Positions 56,445 to 64,000 of a DNA stretch of 64,000 bases are shown here, piece after piece; position 1 is the stretch's first letter, and every line of letters begins with the position of its first letter. The notes beneath the pieces were generated by a model. That model ran no database searches. It was not told where the DNA came from and saw nothing but the letters and a program-made list of their open reading frames with translations. Origin of the DNA: Bacteroidota bacterium (GTDB taxonomy: Bacteria > Bacteroidota > Bacteroidia > Bacteroidales > FEN-979); the NCBI GenBank assembly GCA_026391795.1, contig JAPLDI010000007.1:101575-165574 (forward strand), read 5' to 3'. Made by a program: the position numbers and the translations under genes.

Positions 56445-59400
56445 TTATCTAGAACTTCCGCGGATAAGTACCCACCCGGTTCGAGTTCCCCCATCTTTGA
56501 TTGTTACGATATAGTAATAGGTTCCATCCGGTAAAGGTTCGTTTTTAAAATTATCTCCTTTCCAGATCTGAGAAGAATTGTTATAATGTTCAAAGGATTT
56601 GACCTTGTCTCCCCAGCGATTAAATATCTGAACGGTATTATCCGGGAATTCCTCAATTCCATCGATAATCCATCCATCATTGGACCCGTCGCCGTTGGGA
56701 GTAATTACATTCCAGATGATCAGCCAGTCTACCGGAGATTGAGTACTGATGTATATATAGACCTTCGTCGTGTCGCAAACTTCCGGGTACTGATTGTAAC
56801 AGAGAATGTAACATAAGGAATCTCTTCCGGAGAAATCACGGTTAGGTGTATAGCGTATCAGATTATCGCTGAAAACGCTGGCCAATCCATTCACGGGACC
56901 GCCACAGAGCGTTACGCCCACTACCAGGTTTTGTGAATAGCTGTCGTTTGACAGTTCATTGATATCGATAGGTATATTCACAGCGGTTGTATCAAAATCC
57001 CTGACCGCATGGATTACCTGGATTCCCTGGTCCATGATGATTCGCACACTGTCGGTATTCTGGCAGCCTGTCATCAGGTCGGTAACGGTAAGTGTAAATG
57101 TGACATCATCGCCCAGATGAACGGTCTCAGGGTGATCCGTCGAAGCCCCGATCAGCAATGTTGAAGGCTGCCAGCTGAATGCATATACCCCTGATCCGCC
57201 TGACGCAAGGCCAAGCAGCGTAGTAGTTGAATTCCGCGGGATGGTCTGGTCGTTACCGGCATTGACACCGATCGGCTGGCTGATGCTGATATTCATCTGA
57301 CTGGTTGCAACAGCATATGTGCATCCTCCGGTACCATGAATTGTCAAAGTCAATACAATAGTTCCGGATTCTCCTGGTGCTGGCGTATAGGTCGGCGAAA
57401 GTGTTGTTTGTCCGGAAAGGACACCCAGACCATTTGTCGTCCAGAGTATGGAACTGAAATTTGAGGCGGTTGCCCCTGTAACGGTATAAGGAACGCCGGC
57501 ACAAATGGACCCGTTCGGACCTGCATTGGCAACCGGTGTCCCGGTGAGTGTGAGGGTCATGTGATCTGTGGCCGCTGAACATGGAATAATGGGATCAATC
57601 GTCATCGTAAGGACGACAGTACCGGTCAGAATATCCACAATGCTTGGGGTATAAACCGGGTTCACTGCGTGGACATCATTGAATGTTCCGGTTCCGCTGG
57701 TTGTCCAGGTTACTGACAGGTAATTTACAGCTGAAGCTCCAGAAAGCGTGAAAGGCTCTCCCGCGCAACTGGTGGCATCCGGGCCTGCATTGGCAATGGA
57801 TGAATTGGAAATGGTCAGTACCATCTGATCAGTCGCCACCGGGCAGGGTGCAAGCGGTGTAACTGTCAATGTCAGTGTCACCTGTCCGGTCTCTCCTGCA
57901 GCCGGGATATAGGTCGGTGCAAGTGTGCTGGCATTCATGAGTGATCCCATCCCGTTATGCGTCCAGAGCACGGAAGAATAGTTTTGAGCCGTAGCTCCTG
58001 TTATCATGAAGGAGGCACCCTGGCAGGTCGATTCATCAGGGCCTGCATTGGCCACAGCTTCTTTCGACAGGGTCAGTGTCATGTTGTCTGAAACGGCAGG
58101 ACAGGAACCCCCTGCAACTGCTGTCAGCGTCAGGATAACATGTCCATTAAGGATATCCGATGCACTCGGGGTATACACCGGGTTGAGGATTGCCGGGTTA
58201 TTAAAGGTTCCTGAACCCGAGGTGGTCCATTCCAATGAAGTATAATTTGTTGCAGTTGCAGCAGCCAGTGTTACCGGAGCAGATCCGCAAACAGATAAAT
58301 CCATGCCGGCATCGGCAGTTGCCTTTGGTTCAATCTGAAGGAGCATGATATCTGTTGTTGCTCCGCAGGGAGTATTTCCGAATGCAGTCAGTGTAAGCGT
58401 AACGGTTCCCACCTCATTCGTTGACGGGGTATAGGTTGGTGTCAGCGTGGAGGCATTGGTTAACGTTCCCTGGCCATTGGAGGTCCATTGTACTCCTGTA
58501 TTATTGGAAGCAGATGCACCGGTAATGGTATAAGCTGTACCCTGGCAGATCGTTACATCCGGACCTGCATCAGCCAGGGGAGCCGGAACGATATCCAGTG
58601 TCATCTGGTCAGTGACCGTCCCGCATGGCAAATTTCCGGTAACGGTTAGTGTCAGTGTTACCGGACCTGTTTCGTAGCCCGCAGGGTTATATGTAGGAGT
58701 CAGTGTAGTGGCGCCTGACAATGTACCGGTTCCGTTATGTGTCCAGAGGAGTGATGTATAGTTCTGCGCTGTTGCTCCTGAAACCAAGAATGGCTGGGCC
58801 TGGCATGTAGTTCCGTTGGGGCCTGCATCTGCAACCGGGGCCTTGACAATGGTCAACGTCATTGCGTCGGTCACATTGGAGCAGGGTAAATTGCCGTTCA
58901 CCGTAAGGGTAAGAACCACACTGCCTGCATTGACGTCAGCTGGGCTTGGCAGATAGACGGGGTGAAGGACCGCCGGGTCAACAAAGGTTCCTGTTCCGTT
59001 TGTCGTCCAAACCAATGAACTGTAGTTAGAGGCTGCAGAGCCGAGGATGGTGAAGGATGAACTTTGACAGATCGTAACGTCTGGTCCTGCATTGGCAATA
59101 GGGGCAGCGAGAATGGTTAATGTCATCTGGGATACTGCAGTTCCGCAAGGGGTATTGCCGGTTACTGTAAGGGTCAGAATAACAGAACCTGTTTGTGCAG
59201 GTGCCGGTGTATAAGTAGGATTCAGGGTATTGGCATTTGTAAGCACTCCCGGACCCGGAGCTGTCCACAACAATGAGCTGTAGAACTGAGCCGTGGCTAA
59301 GGTTACTGTGAAAGGAACACCCTGGCAGGTGGATGAATTTGGTCCTGCGTTGGCAATTGGCGCCCTGTTGATGGTCAGGATCATGAAACTGCTTGCATTT

Positions 59401-62400
59401 GCACAGGGAGGATTGGATGTTACGGTAATGGTTAGTGTAACGGATCCGCCCAGGATATCAGCAATACTTGGAGTATAGATTGGATGCAGTACTGCCGGGT
59501 TGCTGAAGGTGCCTGTGCCGGAGGTCGTCCAGTTGATCATGGCGGCATATTGGGCAGTTGATCCATTCAACTGGTAAGCCGAACCTTCACATATTGTGGC
59601 ATTCGGACCTGCACTGGCGGTTGCCTGGCGCGAAATGCTCAGCGTCATCGAGCTGCTTGCATTTGCACAAGGAGCATTGGCAACCAGGTTCAGTGTCAGG
59701 ACAACACTTCCCGCTGCAATGTCAGCCGCACTCGGGGTGTAAACCGGATGAAGGATTGCAGCATTGCTGAAGCTTCCCGTACCGCTTGTCGTCCAGTTCA
59801 GTGTTGAATAATACTGGGCCGTCGAATTGCTCAACGTATAGGTCGATGTTTCGCAGATCGTCGCATTCAGTCCTGCATAAGCAAGGGCCTGCCGCGTGAT
59901 GCTCAGGGTCATCGAGCTGGTTACATTGGTACACGGAGCATTGGCATTGGCCTGGAGTGTCAATACAACACTTCCTGCTGCGATATCCGCTGCACTCGGC
60001 GTATAGACCGGGTGAAGGATTGCCGGGTTGCTGAAGGTACCGGTTCCAGAAGTCGTCCAGTTCAGCGTTGAATAATACTGGGCCGAAGAACCACTCAAAA
60101 GATATGTCGATGTTTCGCAGATCGTCGCATTCGGTCCTGCACTGGCAACCGGCTGGCGCGAAATACTCAACGTCATCGAACTGCTTGCATTTGCGCAGGG
60201 AACATTGGCAACCAGGTTCAGTGTCAGGACAACACTTCCCGCTGCAATGTCAGCCGCACTCGGGGTGTAAACCGGGTGAAGGATTGCAGCATTGCTGAAG
60301 CTTCCCGTACCGCTTGTCGTCCAGTTGATGCTTGCATAATACTGTGCCGTCGAATTGCTCAACGTATAGGTCGATGTTTCGCAGATCGTGGCATTCGGTC
60401 CTGCATAAGCAAGGGCCTGGCGCGTGATGCTCAGGGTCATCGAGCTGGTTACATTGGTACACGGAGCATTGGCGTTGGCCTGGAGTGTCAATACAACACT
60501 TCCTGCTGTGATATCTGCTGCACTCGGCGTATAGACCGGGTGAAGGATTGCCGGGTTGCTGAATGTACCGGTTCCCGAAGTCGTCCAGTTCAGTGTCGAA
60601 TAATACTGAGCCGAAGAACCACTCAAAAGATATGTCGATGTTTCGCAGATCGTCGCATTCGGTCCTGCATTGGCAACCGGCTGGCGGCTGATGTTCAATA
60701 CCATCGTATCGGTTGCATTCACACAAGGTGCGGTTGAGGTCAGGTGCAAAACCAGTTTGACGCTGCCGGCAGAAATATCTGCTGCACTTGGTGTATAAAC
60801 CGGGTGCAGGATTCCGGAGTTAGCAAAAGATCCTGTACCGGTCGATGTCCAGTTCAGCGTTGTATAATACTGGGCAGTTGAACCTGTAACCATATAGGTG
60901 GAAGTTTCACAGATGGTTGCATCCGGACCTGCATTGGCGATCGCCTGCCTGTTTATGATCAGGGTCATGGTATCATATGCATCCACACAGGGGGCAATGC
61001 CTGTCAGGTGCAATACCAGTTTGACGCTTCCTGCAGCAATATCTGCCGGACTCGGAGTATACGTTGCATTCAGCAGGTGTTCGTTGTTGAAATTGCCATT
61101 ACCCAGTGTAATCCATTCAAGGAACGTGTAATACTGGGCCGTTGCACCAACTATGCTGAAGGTCGAAGTCTCGCAGATCGTACCGTCCGGACCTGCATTG
61201 GCAATTGCCTGACGGTTGATGTTCAGGGTCATCGAACTAATCACGTTTGCACAAGGTGCATTGGCGTTGGCATGTAAGGTCAGGGTCACACTTCCTGATG
61301 TGATATCTGCTGCACTCGGTGTGTAAACAGGATGCAGAACTGTGGCGTCAACGAAGGTTCCTGTTCCTGAAGTAGTCCAGTTCAGTGTTGTAAAATACTG
61401 GGCCGATGATCCGCTCAGTGTATAGGTCGACGTTTCGCAGATCGTCGCATTCGGTCCTGCGCTGGCTATCGGCTGGCGGCTAATGGTCAAAATCATCGAG
61501 CTGGTCACATTCGTACACGGAGCATTGGCGGTCACATTCATTGTCAGTGTTACTGATCCTGCTGCAATATCCGCTGCACTCGGCGTATAGACCGGGTGAA
61601 GGATTGCCGGGTTACTGAAGGTACCGGTACCTGAAGTCGTCCAGTTCAGCGTTGAATAATACTGAGCCGAAGATCCACTCAAAAGATACGTCGATGTTTC
61701 GCAGATCGTCGCATTCGGTCCTGCATTGGCAACCGGCTGGCGATTGATGTTCAATACCATCGTATCGGTTGCATTCACGCAAGGTGCAGTTGAGGTCAGG
61801 TGCAGTATCAGTTTGACGCTCCCGGCAGAAATATCTGCTGCACTTGGTGTATAGACCGGGTGCAGGATTCCGGGAGTAGTAAACGTTCCTGTTCCGGAGG
61901 ATGTCCAGTTCAGCGTTGTAGAATACTGGGCCGTTGAACCTGTGACCGTATAGGTGGAAGTTTCACAGATGGTTGCATCCGGACCTGCATTGGCGATCGC
62001 CTGCCTGTTTATGATCAGGGTCATGGTATCATATGCATCCACACAGGGAGATAGGGCTGCAAGATGCATTATGAGATGAACACTTCCTGTAGTGATATCC
62101 GCAGGGCTCGGAGTGTAAGTCGGATGAAGGAGTTCGTCATTGTTGAAAAAGCCTGTTCCGGTCGTTATCCATTCCAAGGTTGCATAATACTGTGCAGCAG
62201 ATCCATTCAAGGTATAGGTGGAAGTCTCACAGATCGTACCGTCCGGGCCTGCACTGGCAACCGGCTGGCGGCTGATGTTCAATATCATCGAACTAATCAC
62301 GTTTGCACAAGGTGCATTGGCGTTGGCATGTAAGGTCAGGGTCACACTTCCTGATGTGATATCTGCTGCACTCGGTGTGTAGATCGGATGCAGAACTGTG

Positions 62401-64000
62401 GCGTCATCAAAGGTTCCTGTTCCTGAAGTAGTCCAGCTCAGTGTTGTATAATACTGGGCCGTAGAATTGCTCAACGTATAGGTTGATGTTTCGCAGATCG
62501 TGGCACCCGGGCCTGCACTGGCTATGGGTTGTCTCGAGATGTTTAAGGTCATGGAGCTGACTGAATTCCCGCATGGAGGATTGCCATTGGCGGTCAATGT
62601 CAGAATTACGCTTCCTGCTGCTATATCCGCTGCACTTGCAGTGTAAACCGGGTGTAACATATCCGGATCATTGAAATAGCCGGTTCCTGACGTTGTCCAT
62701 TCCAAAGTACTGTAGTTGAACGCCGACGAACCGCTTAACGCATAAACCGATCCTTCGCAGATCGTTGCATTCGGTCCTGCTGATGCCGTTGCCTCTGCAT
62801 TGATTGTAAGAGTCATTGTCGATACCGCCGGTAGGGAACAGCCTGAATTCGGGCTTGCTGTCAGCGTTAAGGTGACTACGCCCGTTTGGCCTGCCGTCGG
62901 GGTATACGTCGGGATAAGGGTCGTGGCATTTGTCAGAACACCTGGCCCTGGCACCGTCCATAACAAGGAAGCATAATTGGATGCACTCGCTCCGCTTACC
63001 GTAAAAGCGGTCCCCTGGCATACCGTTGCATTGGGACCTGCATTGGCCACCGGTGCTTTGGTGATGGAAAGGGACATTGAATTGGTCACGTCGTTACACG
63101 GAGCATTGGCATTTGCCTGGAGTGTCAGTACAACACTTCCTGCTGCGATATCCGCTGCACTCGGCGTATAGACCGGGTGAAGAATTGCCGGGTTGCTAAA
63201 TGTTCCGGTTCCAGATGTCGTCCAGTTGAGTGTTGTATAATACTGAGCCGAAGATCCACTTAATGTGAAGGCAGCTGTTTCGCAGATCGTCGCGTTGGGT
63301 CCTGCACTGGCAATTGGCTGGCGCGAAATGTTCAATGTCATCGAACTGCTTGTATTTGCACATGGAACATTGGCAACCAGGTTCAGAGTCAGGATTACGC
63401 TTCCTGCAGCAATGTCAGCCGCACTCGGGGTGTAAACCGGGTGAAGGATCGTGGCATCGCTGAAGCTTCCCGTACCGCTCGTCGTCCAGTTGATGCTTGC
63501 ATAATACTGCGCTGTTGAATTGCTCAATGTATAGGCTGAAGTTTCACAGATCGTAGCATTCGGGCCGGCATTGGCCAGCGGTGCCCTGGTGATGGAAAGG
63601 GTCATTGAGCTAGTAACGTCAATGCATGGAGCATTGGCATTGGCCTGGAGTGTCAATACAACACTGCCTGCTGCAATATCTGCTGCACTCGGCGTGTAGA
63701 CCGGGTGAAGGATTGCCGGGTTGCTGAAGGTACCGGTTCCCGAAGTCGTCCAGTTCAGCGTTGAATAATACTGAGCCGTAGAACCACTCAAAAGATATGT
63801 CGATGTTTCGCAGATCGTTGCATTCGGGCCTGCATTGGCAACCGGCTGGCGGCTGATGCTTAAGGTCATCGAACTGGTCACGTTTGCACAGGGGGCGCTG
63901 GCATTTGCATGCAGGGTCAAAGTGACGCTGCCTGCCGTGATGTCTGCCGCACTCGGGGTGTAAACCGGGTGAAGGATCGTGGCATCGCTGAATGTGCCAG
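56445..64000 (-). CDS. Giant T9SS type B surface repeat protein, 5' end beyond window
   Basis: At least 2518 codons; the frame is open to the window edge, so the N-terminus is missing (an internal ATG at 63920 is not the start). The body is a run of about 88-residue modules, each beginning near A-N-A-G-P-N-A-T-I-C and containing W-T-T-S-G-T-G and L-H-P-V-Y-T-P-S-A-A-D-I, with two conserved cysteines per module (position 10 and about 72). 25 modules are complete. A divergent PKD-like module (N-A-G-N-D-Q-T-I-P), a D-x-x-x-N-D-S cadherin-like domain and the gliding-motility-type C-terminal domain follow (V-I-T-P-N-G-D-G-S-N-D and I-F-N-R-W-G-D-K-V). This last domain directs export by T9SS. It is a probable adhesin or matrix protein, encoded upstream of its PorP/SprF partner. 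Confidence 0.93.
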   Translation of the reverse strand, partial: GTFSDATILHPVYTPSAADITAGSVTLTLHANASAPCANVTSSMTLSISRQPVANAGPNATICETSTYLLSGSTAQYYSTLNWTTSGTGTFSNPAILHPVYTPSAADIAAGSVVLTLQANANAPCIDVTSSMTLSITRAPLANAGPNATICETSAYTLSNSTAQYYASINWTTSGTGSFSDATILHPVYTPSAADIAAGSVILTLNLVANVPCANTSSSMTLNISRQPIASAGPNATICETAAFTLSGSSAQYYTTLNWTTSGTGTFSNPAILHPVYTPSAADIAAGSVVLTLQANANAPCNDVTNSMSLSITKAPVANAGPNATVCQGTAFTVSGASASNYASLLWTVPGPGVLTNATTLIPTYTPTAGQTGVVTLTLTASPNSGCSLPAVSTMTLTINAEATASAGPNATICEGSVYALSGSSAFNYSTLEWTTSGTGYFNDPDMLHPVYTASAADIAAGSVILTLTANGNPPCGNSVSSMTLNISRQPIASAGPGATICETSTYTLSNSTAQYYTTLSWTTSGTGTFDDATVLHPIYTPSAADITSGSVTLTLHANANAPCANVISSMILNISRQPVASAGPDGTICETSTYTLNGSAAQYYATLEWITTGTGFFNNDELLHPTYTPSPADITTGSVHLIMHLAALSPCVDAYDTMTLIINRQAIANAGPDATICETSTYTVTGSTAQYSTTLNWTSSGTGTFTTPGILHPVYTPSAADISAGSVKLILHLTSTAPCVNATDTMVLNINRQPVANAGPNATICETSTYLLSGSSAQYYSTLNWTTSGTGTFSNPAILHPVYTPSAADIAAGSVTLTMNVTANAPCTNVTSSMILTISRQPIASAGPNATICETSTYTLSGSSAQYFTTLNWTTSGTGTFVDATVLHPVYTPSAADITSGSVTLTLHANANAPCANVISSMTLNINRQAIANAGPDGTICETSTFSIVGATAQYYTFLEWITLGNGNFNNEHLLNATYTPSPADIAAGSVKLVLHLTGIAPCVDAYDTMTLIINRQAIANAGPDATICETSTYMVTGSTAQYYTTLNWTSTGTGSFANSGILHPVYTPSAADISAGSVKLVLHLTSTAPCVNATDTMVLNISRQPVANAGPNATICETSTYLLSGSSAQYYSTLNWTTSGTGTFSNPAILHPVYTPSAADITAGSVVLTLQANANAPCTNVTSSMTLSITRQALAYAGPNATICETSTYTLSNSTAQYYASINWTTSGTGSFSNAAILHPVYTPSAADIAAGSVVLTLNLVANVPCANASSSMTLSISRQPVASAGPNATICETSTYLLSGSSAQYYSTLNWTTSGTGTFSNPAILHPVYTPSAADIAAGSVVLTLQANANAPCTNVTSSMTLSITRQALAYAGLNATICETSTYTLSNSTAQYYSTLNWTTSGTGSFSNAAILHPVYTPSAADIAAGSVVLTLNLVANAPCANASSSMTLSISRQATASAGPNATICEGSAYQLNGSTAQYAAMINWTTSGTGTFSNPAVLHPIYTPSIADILGGSVTLTITVTSNPPCANASSFMILTINRAPIANAGPNSSTCQGVPFTVTLATAQFYSSLLWTAPGPGVLTNANTLNPTYTPAPAQTGSVILTLTVTGNTPCGTAVSQMTLTILAAPIANAGPDVTICQSSSFTILGSAASNYSSLVWTTNGTGTFVDPAVLHPVYLPSPADVNAGSVVLTLTVNGNLPCSNVTDAMTLTIVKAPVADAGPNGTTCQAQPFLVSGATAQNYTSLLWTHNGTGTLSGATTLTPTYNPAGYETGPVTLTLTVTGNLPCGTVTDQMTLDIVPAPLADAGPDVTICQGTAYTITGASASNNTGVQWTSNGQGTLTNASTLTPTYTPSTNEVGTVTLTLTAFGNTPCGATTDIMLLQIEPKATADAGMDLSVCGSAPVTLAAATATNYTSLEWTTSGSGTFNNPAILNPVYTPSASDILNGHVILTLTAVAGGSCPAVSDNMTLTLSKEAVANAGPDESTCQGASFMITGATAQNYSSVLWTHNGMGSLMNASTLAPTYIPAAGETGQVTLTLTVTPLAPCPVATDQMVLTISNSSIANAGPDATSCAGEPFTLSGASAVNYLSVTWTTSGTGTFNDVHAVNPVYTPSIVDILTGTVVLTMTIDPIIPCSAATDHMTLTLTGTPVANAGPNGSICAGVPYTVTGATASNFSSILWTTNGLGVLSGQTTLSPTYTPAPGESGTIVLTLTIHGTGGCTYAVATSQMNISISQPIGVNAGNDQTIPRNSTTTLLGLASGGSGVYAFSWQPSTLLIGASTDHPETVHLGDDVTFTLTVTDLMTGCQNTDSVRIIMDQGIQVIHAVRDFDTTAVNIPIDINELSNDSYSQNLVVGVTLCGGPVNGLASVFSDNLIRYTPNRDFSGRDSLCYILCYNQYPEVCDTTKVYIYISTQSPVDWLIIWNVITPNGDGSNDGWIIDGIEEFPDNTVQIFNRWGDKVKSFEHYNNSSQIWKGDNFKNEPLPDGTYYYIVTIKDGGTRTGWVLIRGSSR
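57285..64000 (-). repeat. Tandem array of about 264-base coding repeats
   Basis: 25 complete 264-base units (one or two are a codon shorter) plus a partial one at the edge. Identity between units is highest in the middle and right part (about 59.6-64.0 kb) and lower toward the C-terminal end (57.3-59.3 kb). Units 6-9 (about 62531-61476) and 10-13 (about 61475-60420) are one four-unit block duplicated; within other parts two-unit blocks recur (for example starting near 60420 and 59892). Confidence 0.9.

Noticed and set aside
60276..60737. 153-codon open frame on the plus strand inside the repeat protein gene.
   Set aside because: It and several similar plus-strand frames repeat with the module period and are antisense shadows of the giant gene.
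57285..64000. The regular repeats could suggest a CRISPR array or satellite DNA.
   Set aside because: The 264-base period is a multiple of three, the minus frame is open throughout, and variation follows protein constraints. It is a coding repeat.

Overview
The window looks like a chromosome segment of a Bacteroidota species, probably an anaerobic or facultative member known from metagenomes. The support is a SusC/SusD pair, two kinds of type IX secretion (T9SS) sorting domain, PorP/SprF and PorE-like proteins, gldA/F/G-type ABC genes, many lipoproteins with a G-C-K-K or S-C start, and several promoter elements of the Bacteroidota form TAnnTTTG. No tRNA, rRNA, CRISPR array, transposase, integrase or prophage gene was seen. 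The largest gene is cut by the right edge and an FtsX-type permease by the left edge.

Layout. 0-2.4 kb: a TetR-regulated LolA-like/FtsX operon and a secreted isochorismatase. 2.6-4 kb: a YfcC transporter. 4.3-5.4 kb: a T9SS cargo protein. 5.5-17.9 kb: the most coherent locus. A minus-strand operon runs cyanophycinase, SusC, SusD, then a PKD/beta-propeller lipoprotein. Divergent to it are isoaspartyl dipeptidase and an M28 peptidase. Converging on these are an M14 carboxypeptidase and an enolase-superfamily racemase/OSBS. Together they read as uptake and complete breakdown of cyanophycin or related beta-aspartyl peptides, with release of Asp, Arg and other amino acids.

18-36.7 kb: housekeeping and hypothetical genes. 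These include a protein with all the zinc ligands of S1/P1 nuclease joined to a beta-rich C-terminal half, a tricorn-like protease, a serine hydrolase, a three-gene membrane/C39-lipoprotein cluster with a 28-residue ORF, the gldA-gldF-gldG-DUF4340 operon, and small enzymes. 37-44.8 kb: lpxD, then a redox operon (Tat-exported FeS protein, NrfD-type quinol subunit with an unusual periplasmic extension, monoheme cytochrome c, DUF2339 protein). It is divergent from a Crp/Fnr regulator, with a perfect TTGAT-N4-ATCAA palindrome between them.

44.9-53.3 kb: outer-membrane beta-barrel and lipoprotein genes, a T9SS-tagged hydrolase remnant, a YdcF protein, and an 889-residue PPDK-like protein without the PEP-binding barrel. 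53.4-64 kb: an operon of a giant T9SS-secreted repeat protein (at least 25 modules of about 88 residues), its PorP/SprF-family partner and a PorE-like TPR/propeller/OmpA protein. This is the usual grouping of a gliding or surface adhesin with its export and anchoring factors.

All functional calls are from reading the sequence and recalled family motifs; no database search was run.
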